Shown piece after piece: positions 16,455 to 23,790 of a stretch of 33,358 nucleotides of DNA; positions within the stretch are counted from its first letter, which is position 1, and each line of letters opens with the position of its first letter. The notes under the pieces were generated by a model. The model saw only the letters and a program-made list of their open reading frames with translations. It made no database searches and was not told the DNA's origin. Source of the stretch: Bradyrhizobium sp. CCH5-F6 (GTDB lineage: Bacteria > Pseudomonadota > Alphaproteobacteria > Rhizobiales > Xanthobacteraceae); contig NZ_LSIC01000205.1 in the NCBI RefSeq assembly GCF_001556045.1, positions 1-33,358 on the forward strand. The letters are read 5' to 3'. The translations under genes were made by a program, and so were the position numbers.

Positions 16455-16841
16455 TCAATCATGATGGGATCGACCGTAGTAGCTCCTGACAAGCCGATAA
16501 CCAGAACCCGAAGCAACAAATTCCTGGTGGAGGCAGTTTGCCGCACTTCTACAAAGCCCTGGCCTGCCTTCACAATAGAAGTGCTCGAAATGCAACCTGA
16601 CAAGCCTCGAATTGTCGAGATAAGTTACAAAGTGTTCGGCCGCAGTTGGCCGCTTTCGGCACATGCGGAGAGCTGCACGTCGGATGTCGGGCGGCAGACG
16701 GTCGATCCGAGCGGGATCGAAAGGAGCTTCACGGTTAGGTGAACTTGCGAGTGCCAACGCCGTCGATTGAGCGCAATCGAAAACAAGCGGGTAACTTGTT
16801 GCCAATATTCCAAGAATGAACAGCCCTTCGTTGGTCTTCAT
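16455..16841 (-). CDS. Conserved hypothetical protein with paired cysteines, probably exported
   Basis: A 128-residue protein. The N-terminus (about residues 6-32) is hydrophobic and may be a signal peptide. The body contains ARIDRLPPDIRRAALRMC, then ATYL-like and LHFEHFYC segments, and ends with NCLHQEFVASGSGYRLVRSYYG. From memory, very similar short proteins occur widely in Bradyrhizobium, but their function is unknown. The ATG follows GAGG by about 6 bp. The competing plus-strand frame at 16461-16742 is judged a shadow. A perfect FixK box lies about 130 bp upstream (16967-16980). Confidence 0.65.
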   Translation of the reverse strand: MKTNEGLFILGILATSYPLVFDCAQSTALALASSPNREAPFDPARIDRLPPDIRRAALRMCRKRPTAAEHFVTYLDNSRLVRLHFEHFYCEGRPGLCRSAANCLHQEFVASGSGYRLVRSYYGRSHHD

Positions 16842-16893
16842 GGTCGCCTCATTGCAGCCGACCCACTACGTCAGATATCAAGTTTGCGCCTCT

Positions 16894-16929
16894 GAATTGG
16901 AGCATGGGTGCGAATTGGAGCATGGGTGC
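16894..16929. repeat. Tandem 18-bp direct repeat, two copies
   Basis: GAATTGGAGCATGGGTGC occurs twice back to back (16894-16911 and 16912-16929) with no mismatch. It lies between the start of the minus-strand gene at 16841 and the FixK box at 16967, where it could hold a repeated binding site or be a simple slippage duplication. Confidence 0.8.
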
Positions 16930-16966
16930 CGAAGACAAACGATGTCGCCAATTTGATGATTCCGAG

Positions 16967-16980
16967 TTGATCTGAGTCAA
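16967..16980. promoter_or_regulatory. FixK/FNR box
   Basis: TTGATCTGAGTCAA is a perfect box. Toward the minus strand it would start transcription near 16932, giving a leader of about 90 nt for the gene at 16841. Toward the plus strand it would start near 17015, ahead of the decayed TolC fragment. The intended target is uncertain; the original one may have been lost. Confidence 0.65.
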
Positions 16981-17159
16981 TCGAAGGCCATGCATCAACA
17001 GGTCTGCAGGCACTTGGCCGGAAATTATCTTCCCGCCCTCCGGCAGGGAATTGCCCCGGTGGGTCGGCGTCAGAACTATAGGTGACGCCGAGGCCGGGAT
17101 GAACATGCGAGGATCGAGTATTGACTTTTCGACGCACTCGGAGCGGCGAATATTTTCCT

Positions 17160-17361
17160 TCACCGCGTCGATTTTCCTCTTTTACGGCCGTCCCTGCCGG
17201 CGCGGAAACCCTTTCGGACGCACTCGTGAACGCCTACCAGTCGAATCCGCAGTTGAATGCAGCGCGGGCGCGCCAGCGCGCGACCGACGAGAATGTGTGA
17301 CGGGCGCTCTCTGGCTATCGTCCCCAGATCAACGCAAGCCTGAGCGCAGGCTTGCAACATC
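17160..17361 (+). pseudogene. TolC-family outer-membrane channel, N-terminal remnant
   Basis: Reading from about 17181, the frame gives AVPAGAETLSDALVNAYQ, SNPQLNAARARQRATDENV, a TGA stop, then RALSGYRPQINASLSAG. This is the typical mature N-terminus of TolC-type channels: AETL start, AYxxNPxLxAARA, and LSGYRP. A stop codon sits in the middle and the similarity ends near 17361, so only about 60 residues remain of the usual 450. TolC proteins form the outer-membrane exit duct of RND pumps. The remnant lies about 1.1 kb downstream of cusA on the same strand, so it may be what is left of the pump's channel gene. Confidence 0.7.
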
Positions 17362-17369
17362 TTTCGACG

Positions 17370-17577
17370 CCGTCATCGCTGCGGTGCGAACAGCGGCCCC
17401 GACCAACCTTGTCCGGACGGGCGCGTTTGCCGGCCTTGTTTGGGCGGCATCAGCGCCATCGCTTATGCTCTTCATTGCACCGACGACTCGTTGCTTTTGT
17501 CGCAATCTGGCGCGGTGGCACGATTGTGCTCTGCACCGTAGCAGGCGCGATCTTGGGCCCCAAGTTATGCGCAGGTA
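17370..17577 (+). pseudogene. NrsF/DUF1109 anti-sigma factor, C-terminal remnant
   Basis: Two adjacent frames together give a recognisable C-terminus: AAPTNLVRTGAFAGL, then GGISAIAYALHCTDDSLL, then VAIWRGGTIVLCTVAGAILG. This matches the last membrane helices of NrsF/DUF1109 proteins, inner-membrane anti-sigma factors with a conserved HC-x-(D/E)DS motif between helices. At least two frameshifts are needed (near 17433 and 17495). It begins directly after the TolC remnant, so the middle of both genes is gone, as expected from a deletion joining them. No intact sigma factor gene is nearby. Confidence 0.6.
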
Positions 17578-17692
17578 ACCCAGGCTTCGCCGTTTCACGT
17601 CGGCGTGAGCCTGTAACCAACCCGCGCTTTCTTCCGAACTCCTCAATGAGGCAGATCTCAAGCTTTCTCGTCGAATGACCAGGAGCCGGGTT

Positions 17693-17960
17693 ATGTCAAA
17701 ACAAACCTTCGGTGCAATGTTGCTGCTGCTGGTGTGGGTGTCCCAACGCATACGCAGGAGCTACGATTTCGGACAAGCGGTATTGGCCAAGCGAGGCCAG
17801 GCAGGGCGCCTATGGCCCATCCGTCCCGCAAGGTGGATGGAGTTCTGCGTTTGCTTCAGTCCCCAGGACGCCTGGCTTCTTCGTCGCGCCAGCCCCAGAG
17901 GCGAGCAGCCGCGTCTGGAGATACCGGGGAGGCCCGAAGTCTCCGATGACACGGAACTGA
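17693..17960 (+). pseudogene. Small exported protein with one frameshift
   Basis: ATG 17693 has AGGAG 8 bp upstream and encodes a signal peptide (MSKQTFGAMLLLLVWVS). At about 17744 the reading must change frame to continue as NAYAGATISDKRYWPSEA, then SVPQGGWSSAFASVP, RTPGFFVAPAPEAS, ending at 17960. The joined product of about 89 residues would be a short secreted protein rich in aromatic, Pro and Gly residues. It is either recently broken or hit by a one-base sequence error. No family is recognised. Confidence 0.5.
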
Positions 17961-18040
17961 GCGGATCGAATCGTCCGTCAGTCCAGACATTGGAATGGCG
18001 CTTCACGCTTGCCGCGCGGTATCCTCTGCCCAAGATCCCA

Positions 18041-18054
18041 TTGATCTCGATCAA
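18041..18054 (+). promoter_or_regulatory. FixK/FNR box upstream of the DUF2933 gene
   Basis: TTGATCTCGATCAA is a perfect box whose centre is about 64 bp before the ATG at 18112. Class II spacing gives a start near 18089 and a leader of about 23 nt that includes the AGGAG-containing region just after it. The geometry is typical of an activated promoter. Confidence 0.75.
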
Positions 18055-18111
18055 AAAGGTTTGTGCCAACTTGTTGTCTACTTTCCGCTTGGATGTCCAG
18101 GAGTTCAGGTC

Positions 18112-18369
18112 ATGGCGGTGCAAGACCATTCCGATCATCGGGAGCATACGCGAGAGAGCATGTCCGTGAAATCCAAGGCCGCACTCGTGCTGATCGGGTT
18201 TCTGCTTATCGCCGGCGGGTTGCTCTTTACCGAACACCGGGCGCACGTGGTCGGCCTTCTGGTTTGGCTCCCATTGTTGGCCTGCCCGCTTATGCATCTG
18301 TTCATGCACGGCGGGCACGGTCATCACGGGAGACAAGACCAACAGGACGACCAGAGGGGGACGTCATGA
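18112..18369 (+). CDS. DUF2933-type small membrane protein
   Basis: An 85-residue protein. The N-terminus is polar and histidine-containing (AVQDHSDHREH); two membrane helices follow (about residues 22-37 and 45-65). The C-terminal tail is His/Gly-rich (MHLFMHGGHGHHGRQDQQ). This layout matches DUF2933, small proteins usually found beside isoprenylcysteine methyltransferase-like and metal-resistance genes. The His-rich tail suggests metal binding. The ATG follows AGGAG. Its stop overlaps the next gene's start by ATGA, so the two are coupled. Confidence 0.75.
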   Translation: MAVQDHSDHREHTRESMSVKSKAALVLIGFLLIAGGLLFTEHRAHVVGLLVWLPLLACPLMHLFMHGGHGHHGRQDQQDDQRGTS

Positions 18370-19040
18370 GCGACGCCGCACCTGCCTATGGCCTGTGGAG
18401 CCTTGTGATCGTCAACGCGGCCATCTTCATTTTCTTTGCCTATACCTTTTTCAAGCCGCAGACGCCGAGGGACTGGCGCTCGTTCAGCGCCTTCAGTGCC
18501 TTTCTGGTGGCACTGTTCGCGGAGATGTACGGCTTTCCGCTGACGATCTACTTCTTTTCGGGGTGGCTGCAGTCGCGATTTCCTGATATCGACTGGTTCT
18601 CCCATGACGCCGGTCACCTCCTGGAGATGATGTTCGGCTGGAAGGCCAATCCCCATGCGGGTCCATTTCATATCCTGAGCTTCGTGTTCATCGGCGGGGG
18701 GTTCATTCTGATCTCCGCCGCCTGGAAGGTGCTCTACGATGCGCAGCGGGCGCGGTCTCTCGCCACGACCGGGCCTTACAGTTATGTGCGGCACCCGCAA
18801 TATGTTGGATTCATCCTGGTGATGTTCGGTTTCCTGCTGCAATGGCCGACCATCCTTACGCTCGCCATGTTTCCGGTGCTCACAGTGATGTACGTCAGGC
18901 TGGCACGGACCGAGGAGCAGGATGCGAGAAGAGAGTTTGGCGACGCATATGTGAGATATGCAGCCGAGGTGCCTGGTTTTATTCCGAAGCTCAGCAGGAT
19001 CTTGGGTCAGGAGTCCCGCGGAGGGTATCGCCATGGTTAG
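18366..19040 (+). CDS. Isoprenylcysteine carboxyl methyltransferase-like (ICMT/PEMT) membrane protein
   Basis: A 224-residue protein with about five membrane helices and the ICMT/PEMT cofactor-binding signature TTGPYSYVRHPQYVGFILVM (about residues 138-157), followed by ARTEEQDARREFGDAYVRYA. Enzymes of this fold methylate small or lipid substrates at the membrane with SAM, but bacterial members next to DUF2933 have no established substrate. Translation is coupled to the DUF2933 gene by an ATGA overlap, and both sit behind a FixK box. A conserved acidic/His segment (SHDAGHLLEMMFGW) lies between helices. Protein prenylation is not expected in this organism, so the classical ICMT reaction is unlikely. 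Confidence 0.8.
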   Translation: MSDAAPAYGLWSLVIVNAAIFIFFAYTFFKPQTPRDWRSFSAFSAFLVALFAEMYGFPLTIYFFSGWLQSRFPDIDWFSHDAGHLLEMMFGWKANPHAGPFHILSFVFIGGGFILISAAWKVLYDAQRARSLATTGPYSYVRHPQYVGFILVMFGFLLQWPTILTLAMFPVLTVMYVRLARTEEQDARREFGDAYVRYAAEVPGFIPKLSRILGQESRGGYRHG

Positions 19041-19149
19041 CCGCGCACGGCGCTCCTTGAGCACTCGGCATCACCTCCGGCTTGGAACGTCGGGCCGTCG
19101 CCGCAAAACCTCTTCCGTAAAGTCCAAATCGCCAGGCGCCAAGGGCTAG
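19033..19149 (+). CDS. Possible short basic peptide
   Basis: A 38-codon frame starts at ATG 19033, overlapping the end of the ICMT-like gene, and stops at 19149. The product would be strikingly Arg/Lys/Ser-rich (SRARRSLSTRHHLRL) with no hydrophobic core. It may be a real small nucleic-acid-binding peptide or simply chance; evidence is only position and overlap. Confidence 0.2.
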   Translation: MVSRARRSLSTRHHLRLGTSGRRRKTSSVKSKSPGAKG

Positions 19150-19159
19150 GAGATATCCG

Positions 19160-19375
19160 ATGAGCGAGTTCGACAAGCGCACTCAGACTAACATGAACGT
19201 GGTGCTCGAGGACGTCTGCCGGGACTTGTCCAAGCATGGCGGGGATCATGAAAGCCGCAAATACATTGCGGAGCATTTGATCGAAGCGGCGAGCGCCGGG
19301 AAAACCACGCTGGGCGATCTCGAAGCAATAGCGCGGCGAGCGTTGCTGGATCTGACCAAACGGAAGTCGGCCTAA
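19160..19375 (+). CDS. Small conserved hypothetical protein
   Basis: A 71-residue, soluble, largely helical protein with the segments LEDVCRDLSKHGGDHESRKY, IAEHLIEAASAGKTTLGDLE and a basic C-terminus. From memory, short proteins with this layout are common in Bradyrhizobium and relatives; no function is established. The start is ATG 19160, with GGAG-like purines (CTAGGAGATATCCG) upstream. It lies at the end of the DUF2933/ICMT group and may share its transcript. Confidence 0.65.
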   Translation: MSEFDKRTQTNMNVVLEDVCRDLSKHGGDHESRKYIAEHLIEAASAGKTTLGDLEAIARRALLDLTKRKSA

Positions 19376-19569
19376 GCAATGTGGTGCCCGAAATCCCAGA
19401 ATCTGCGAAAGACAATTCTGTAAATTGGCGAGCGGATCTGATGTGATCGCTGCTCCAACTGTCGAAGATCAAATGAACCCTTCATGCCAAGAGATCATCC
19501 CCGCTCCTCGGGCGTTTACCGCCCTGGCGTGCGGCCCCGAGATCCATAACGTAAGAGGTGTCCAAGGCA

Positions 19570-20007
19570 ATGAGCTTGGCCGCGAACGCGCCTAAATACC
19601 TGGTTCTTGCCGTGCTGGCCGCTGGGCTTGGCGTCGCGGTGTGGCAATCGCTGGGGCCCGCCGAAAGGGCTAAGGGCTACATTGTCAATGTGAACGAGCC
19701 AGAGCTCTCCGCCATCGGGCGAAGTGGGAAGGTGCTTTTCGAGGCGAATTGCGCTGCCTGCCACGGCCTCAAAGCCGCGGGAACCGACAAAGGCCCGCCG
19801 CTGGTTCACGAGATCTACAATCCCGGCCATCACTCCGATGCCGCCTTCTTCTTCGCGGCCCAGCGCGGCGTGCGTCAGCACCATTGGCCCTACGGCAACA
19901 TGCCGCCGCAACCCCAGGTCAGTGAGCAGCAGATCACGTCAATCGTGCAGTATGTAAGAGAACTGCAGGTCGCAAACGGTATCCCGTATCGACCTCACCG
20001 GATGTAG
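19570..20007 (+). CDS. Membrane-anchored monohaem cytochrome c
   Basis: A 145-residue class I cytochrome c. An N-terminal uncleaved helix (YLVLAVLAAGLGVAVWQSL) anchors it in the membrane. The haem motif is CAACH at residues 61-65, and GNMPPQPQVS near residue 117 probably supplies the axial methionine. The C-terminal helix reads QITSIVQYVRELQ. It would carry electrons in the periplasm. ATG 19570 is favoured; a GTG at 19558 is in frame. The following 450 bp hold the decayed remains of a further cytochrome c, so this may have been part of a longer cytochrome cluster. Confidence 0.88.
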   Translation: MSLAANAPKYLVLAVLAAGLGVAVWQSLGPAERAKGYIVNVNEPELSAIGRSGKVLFEANCAACHGLKAAGTDKGPPLVHEIYNPGHHSDAAFFFAAQRGVRQHHWPYGNMPPQPQVSEQQITSIVQYVRELQVANGIPYRPHRM

Positions 20008-20068
20008 TCATCAGAGTTCTCAAAGCTTGCCGAACTTGGTGGCGCGTTAGGAGCCCGGCTGGCAGTGG

Positions 20069-20490
20069 ATGAACAGAACGTGCTCCGGCTTGCTCGAGCG
20101 GGACTTATCGCGGGTTCCTCTCATATGGCTGACAGGCCCCGCCCGACGGGGAGGCGCGCGCTCGAGGCCAACCCACGTCTCAGGCTGGCATCGCGACGGG
20201 ATAACGTATCTAGCGGGCCAGGATGCGAGCGTGATCTACACACGGTTGCTGGACTTCCGCTCGGGTGCGCGCGTCAATGCACGGCAGCCCCGCTGCACGG
20301 CATCGCACCCCTGCGGCTCGTGCCGCCGGCAGCCTAGATAGATAACCAGGCGGGAAGCCCCTGGCTGGAGGGGCAGTCCGAGGTCTATATGAGAGACCAA
20401 CTGCATGCCTTCGCGTCCGGACAGCGCCGCAACGACATCAGCCAGCAGACGCGCAACATCGCGCGCGCAATGAGCGGTTCGCAACGCGCT
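20069..20490 (+). pseudogene. Decayed multidomain cytochrome c
   Basis: Two cytochrome-like segments are visible in different frames. The first has TYLAGQDASVIYTRLLDF and RSGARVNA. The second has SPWLEGQSEVYMRDQLHAF, ASGQRRNDISQQ and RNIARAMSG. These are typical of the c4-like diheme family (LAGQ..Y...QL..F..G.R.N). Just before the second segment, in the first frame, the sequence reads CGSCRR: a haem motif CXXCH in which the His codon has become Arg. Stop codons at 20335-20341 separate the halves. The gene is clearly non-functional as read. A cytochrome-like tail (YFSGNVAG) may resume at about 20783 after a repeat-bounded insert. Confidence 0.6.
20457..20481. repeat. 25-bp direct repeat, copy 1
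   Basis: A 25-bp sequence beginning CATCGCGCGCGCAATGAG recurs exactly at 20732-20756. It encodes the IARAMSG end of the cytochrome remnant. The two copies bound a 250-bp stretch, as after an insertion with flanking duplication or an unequal recombination event. Confidence 0.85.
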
Positions 20491-20811
20491 GTTGACGAGC
20501 GCGCCACCGCGGTCTGCCCTTTCCGTCCGGACGTGGTGATCCGCGTCGGTGATGACGCGGCCGAGACCCACGCGTTCCATCGCGCTCGGAATTTCGCCAA
20601 AAGCGACGGCAACGGCTGGAATCATGGTTTGTTGATGCGGGAAATTGCACGCAAACTTTCCGACGCCGCTGAGGGCGTGTGTCCTCGGCGTTAGGGTGAG
20701 TCGCCTATCTGATCTGGTTCAGGGCTGGCGGCATCGCGCGCGCAATGAGCGGTTCGGCTCGGTATGCAACCTGCGCGGTTATTTTTCTGGCAATGTGGCC
20801 GGCATGCCGCC
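20482..20811. other. Gene-free region with repeat-bounded insert
   Basis: No intact gene is seen. The 250 bp between the two 25-bp repeats contain open stretches on both strands, for example DGNGWNHGLLMREIARKLSD on the plus strand (ending at a stop near 20694). I cannot assign them to a family. After the second repeat, a short segment reads YFSGNVAGMPPQATE, possibly the displaced C-terminus of the cytochrome remnant. Confidence 0.4.
20732..20756. repeat. 25-bp direct repeat, copy 2
   Basis: Exact second copy of the 25-bp sequence at 20457-20481, 275 bp further on and 55 bp before the 3' end of glgA on the opposite strand. Confidence 0.85.
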
Positions 20812-22332
20812 TCAGGCGACCGAGAGGGTTGAATCGTAGATGTTCGCATAGTTTGCCGCGGCATCATTCCAGCCGGCGGGGCGCGCCATCGCGGCCGTCC
20901 GCATCTCCCGCAGCCGCCGAGGTGAATGATAGATGTCGAGCGAGCGGTAGATCGCTCCCAGGAAGCTGCCAAGGGAGAGGTCACCGAAAAGCAGGCCGGT
21001 GACGCCGTCCTGAATCGTGTCGGCGAGCCCCCCGGTTCGATGGGCAACGGGCAACGAGCCGAAGCGTTGCGCGTACATCTGCGTCAATCCGCATGGCTCG
21101 AAGCGCGAGGGCATCAGCAGAAAGTCGCTTCCCGCCAGCATCTGCCGCGCAGTCTTTTCCTCGTATCCAATCTTGATGCCGAGCTTGCCCGGATATCGCT
21201 TGGCCATCTGGCAGAGTGACTGCTCGACCTCGCTTTCGCCCTTGCCGGTGACGACGATCTGGCCGCCCTGCCGCACGATCGTCTCGATGGCTTCGATTGC
21301 AATATCGAGACCTTTCTGGTGGACCAGCCGCGAGACGATCGCAAACAGCGGGCCGCGCGACACCGCCAAGCCGAAGGTCCTCCTTAGCGCTTGCGCATTG
21401 ACGTCCTTTCCCTTCCAGTCATCTGGACTGAACGGTCGCGCCAAGTGCGGGTCCGTCAGAGGGTCCCAGCTTTCGTCGATGCCGTTGATGATGCCGGTCA
21501 AGCGCCCCTGATCGAGCTTTCCTCTGAGCAGCCCGTGCAAGCCGCAGCCATGCTCAGGCGTCACGATTTCTCGCGCATAGGTCGAACTTACGGTCGTAAT
21601 ATGGGATGCGTAAAAGATGCCCGCTTTGAGAAAGGAAATATCACCACAGAACTCGACGCCATTGATGTCGAATGCTGCCTGAGGAATGCCGAGCCGATCC
21701 AAGCGATGCCGCGAAAACAAGCCGCGATGCGCAAGATTATGGATGGTCAGCACGCTCGGTGTCGATCGGCCGCTCCAGGCGAGATAGGCGGGCGCCAGCG
21801 CCGAGGTCCAGTCGTTGAGATGCAGCAGGTCCGGTACCCAGTTTGGATCGCCTGCGCCGGATGCGATTTGTGCGGCGGCAAGGCCCAGCCTCGCAAAACG
21901 GAGATCATTGTCCTTCCAGTCGGCCCCCGTTGCGTCCCCGTAGAGACCGCCGTCGCGCTCGAAAAGCTGCGGACAGAGCAGCACATAAACCGGAAGAAGG
22001 TCGCCCGTGATGCTGCGTGCAAGATCGCAGCCCGGGATGTCGCCGCAGGACGGCAGACGTCCAACGATCTCGACTGCCTGTAGTTGGCTGACGACATCGC
22101 GATAACCTGGGAGCAAGACGCGCATATCGCACTTGTTTCGGAGCGTGCGGGGCAGCGCCGCGGATACTTCGCCAAGGCCACCCACCTTTACGTAGTCGGC
22201 AAATTCGGAGGTGACGAACAGGATCTTGGGACGGCTACGTGGAGCGGGGTCGGCGCCGAGCGTAGCCCGACTTCCGGGTTTGGTCGGCCGCCCACGTCGA
22301 ACCGAATCATGCGCCTTCCGCCGCGCTCCCAT
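20812..22332 (-). CDS. glgA: Glycogen (starch) synthase
   Basis: A 506-residue GT5 ADP-glucose:glycogen glucosyltransferase, which elongates alpha-1,4-glucan chains in the cytosol. The N-terminal catalytic domain has the substrate-binding motif KVGGLG (residues 49-54) and LLHLNDWTSALAPAYL. The C-terminal GT1 domain has SRLVHQKGLD and the catalytic FEPCGLTQMYAQRFGSLPV. ATG 22332 is preceded by AAGGGGAG; a longer in-frame start at 22365 is less likely. The 35-residue basic N-terminal extension is unusual. It is not in a glgBCP operon here; the glucoamylase at 23780-26308 is the only other alpha-glucan gene. A near-perfect FixK site (22471) lies about 145 bp upstream. Confidence 0.93.
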   Translation of the reverse strand: MGARRKAHDSVRRGRPTKPGSRATLGADPAPRSRPKILFVTSEFADYVKVGGLGEVSAALPRTLRNKCDMRVLLPGYRDVVSQLQAVEIVGRLPSCGDIPGCDLARSITGDLLPVYVLLCPQLFERDGGLYGDATGADWKDNDLRFARLGLAAAQIASGAGDPNWVPDLLHLNDWTSALAPAYLAWSGRSTPSVLTIHNLAHRGLFSRHRLDRLGIPQAAFDINGVEFCGDISFLKAGIFYASHITTVSSTYAREIVTPEHGCGLHGLLRGKLDQGRLTGIINGIDESWDPLTDPHLARPFSPDDWKGKDVNAQALRRTFGLAVSRGPLFAIVSRLVHQKGLDIAIEAIETIVRQGGQIVVTGKGESEVEQSLCQMAKRYPGKLGIKIGYEEKTARQMLAGSDFLLMPSRFEPCGLTQMYAQRFGSLPVAHRTGGLADTIQDGVTGLLFGDLSLGSFLGAIYRSLDIYHSPRRLREMRTAAMARPAGWNDAAANYANIYDSTLSVA

Positions 22333-22470
22333 CCCGTCTCCCCTTTGATGCCAAGGACCAACCACTCGATAGACGCTCGAATAGCGGAATCATTACAGTC
22401 CATCGCGGCCATTTGTCGTTGAAGTGCCGCCACCTGTTTTGGAGGTTGACACGCATTTTGACCACCGACT

Positions 22471-22484
22471 TTGTTTTAGATCAA
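22471..22484 (+). promoter_or_regulatory. Near-perfect FixK box between glgA and the Spy-like gene
   Basis: TTGTTTTAGATCAA differs from TTGA-N6-TCAA at one conserved base. Its centre lies about 60 bp before the ATG at 22537, leaving a leader of about 18 nt that would contain the AGGAGGA ribosome site, the same geometry as the perfect boxes. It is also about 145 bp from the glgA start. Confidence 0.5.
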
Positions 22485-22536
22485 ACGTCTTTCACCAAAA
22501 GACAGCAACATGACATGAGCATCAGGAGGACCAGAA

Positions 22537-23301
22537 ATGAACCTTAGTCGTCGAAACAATCCGCTATCCGCCCCGGCAATGACGTGCCGGCTCGCCGCGG
22601 TCGCCCTCGTGGGCGTGCTGTCGTCGCAACTGGTCGTAACGTCTGTATTCGCGGCACCGCCGTCCGTTCGCATGGCGATGATGGACGACAAGGAAATGGG
22701 CTCGATGGGAGGCCAATCCAACAACTCGATGTCCGGCATGGGTGGAATGTCGGGAAGCCCGTCAGGGGGGTATGGGGGGATGTCCGGCGCTTCGTCCGGC
22801 GGCATGGGCGGCGGTTGCTGCATGGGATCGATGGGGCAGGCGCCCGGATCTGGCTCGGCCGGTGCATCGGGCATGTCGATGCAAACCAGCCTGCCGGGGT
22901 TTCCCGGCTCATCGCATATCTATCACGTCGGCGCGACGGGATTTTACCTCGAATATGCCGATAAGCTCGGCCTTTCCACCCAGCAGAGGACCGGCCTCAA
23001 CGATGTCAAGCAGCGCGCCCTCGTCGACCAGTCAAATCAGCAGCGGAAGATCGACGAAGCAGAGCAGGCCCTCTGGTTGCTGACGGCGGCAGACCAGCCG
23101 GATGCCGCGACGGTCGAGGTGAAGATTCGCGAGGTCGAAAAGTTGAAGGCGGACCAAAGGCTGGGCTTTATTCGCGCCGTGGGCGAGGCCGCCAAACTCC
23201 TGACCGATGATCAGCGCAAGATGGTGCTGGGGATGGTGCCGATGCCCGGCTCTACGGCCGCACCTGCGTCGGCGTCGAAACCGATGAATATGGGCAAATA
23301 G
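22537..23301 (+). CDS. Exported Met/Gly-rich Spy/CpxP-like protein
   Basis: A 254-residue protein with a signal peptide (residues about 15-40, ending SVFAA). A Met/Gly/Ser-rich segment of about 75 residues follows, holding a GGGCCMG motif. The C-terminal helical domain (about residues 130-235) contains LEYADKLGLSTQQRTGL, VKIREVEKLKADQR and LLTDDQRKMVLGM, the layout of Spy/CpxP/CnrX-like periplasmic metal-stress proteins. Such proteins bind metals or act as chaperones. The ATG follows AGGAGGA. A near-perfect FixK box lies upstream. The first protein of the 26667 operon has the same combination of Met-rich segment plus helical domain fused to a reductase, so the two are probably related in function. 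Confidence 0.75.
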   Translation: MNLSRRNNPLSAPAMTCRLAAVALVGVLSSQLVVTSVFAAPPSVRMAMMDDKEMGSMGGQSNNSMSGMGGMSGSPSGGYGGMSGASSGGMGGGCCMGSMGQAPGSGSAGASGMSMQTSLPGFPGSSHIYHVGATGFYLEYADKLGLSTQQRTGLNDVKQRALVDQSNQQRKIDEAEQALWLLTAADQPDAATVEVKIREVEKLKADQRLGFIRAVGEAAKLLTDDQRKMVLGMVPMPGSTAAPASASKPMNMGK

Positions 23302-23463
23302 CCGCCCCTGGGTTCTTGGGCCGGAGCTTGGCCGCATCGCGCGCCAACTCCGCCTTGAGGGAAACGGATTGCCGGCAATGTTCTGGACTCACCTCGCGGC
23401 GAATTTGGTTCCTATCTCGGGGTGTGCACTCTGCTTTTTGCAAGGTAACGAGCAACGCGTCAG

Positions 23464-23790
23464 TGCCGCGCCAAGCTGATCTCCGCCCGTGCGGGGCCGT
23501 AGACAAGGGCAAAAGAGCGGCAGCGCGAAACAACTCGCTTCATGATGTCCAAAGCCTCCTTTGTAGCGCCTCGGTGGATCCCGTAATCGGCGACATAAAA
23601 CTGAGCCTCGCAAAGCCGCCGCTCGGAGTCTTGCTCAGCACCTTCTTGGGGCTTTGCGAGCATCTCGGTCGGAGAGCGTTGGCGCCGGTCGACCGCGCCC
23701 GTACCCCAATCTGTAGGTCCTGGATGGCGGCTGCCGTATTGTCGAGAAACAGGTTGGCGAGGCCACGGCCGAAATGCCCTCACACTTCCT
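23464..23790 (-). pseudogene. Remnant of a TPR-repeat protein
   Basis: Two frames give protein-like sequence. One has GRGLANLFLDNTAAAIQDL (about 23715-23790). The other has AEQDSERRLCEAQFYVADYG, IHRGATKEALDIMKR and SFALVYGPARAEISLAR, ending at 23464. Together they resemble the tail of a tetratricopeptide protein (paired helices with A, Y and G at TPR positions). A frameshift near 23665-23700 and the lack of an upstream part mark it as a remnant. It sits just beyond the stop of the GH15 gene. No partner or function can be given. Confidence 0.5.

Noticed and set aside
16461..16742. 93-codon plus-strand frame
   Set aside because: The opposite strand gives a more protein-like sequence with a good ribosome site and conserved-looking Cys/His motifs.
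16767..16780. TTGAGCGCAATCGA, FixK-like
   Set aside because: One mismatch in the conserved half-site and located within the coding region of the minus-strand gene at 16455-16841.
17675..18169. 164-codon open frame over the small exported protein
   Set aside because: After the first 17 residues of the signal peptide the frame becomes Arg-rich and unstructured; the neighbouring frame continues the protein better, so a frameshift was called instead.
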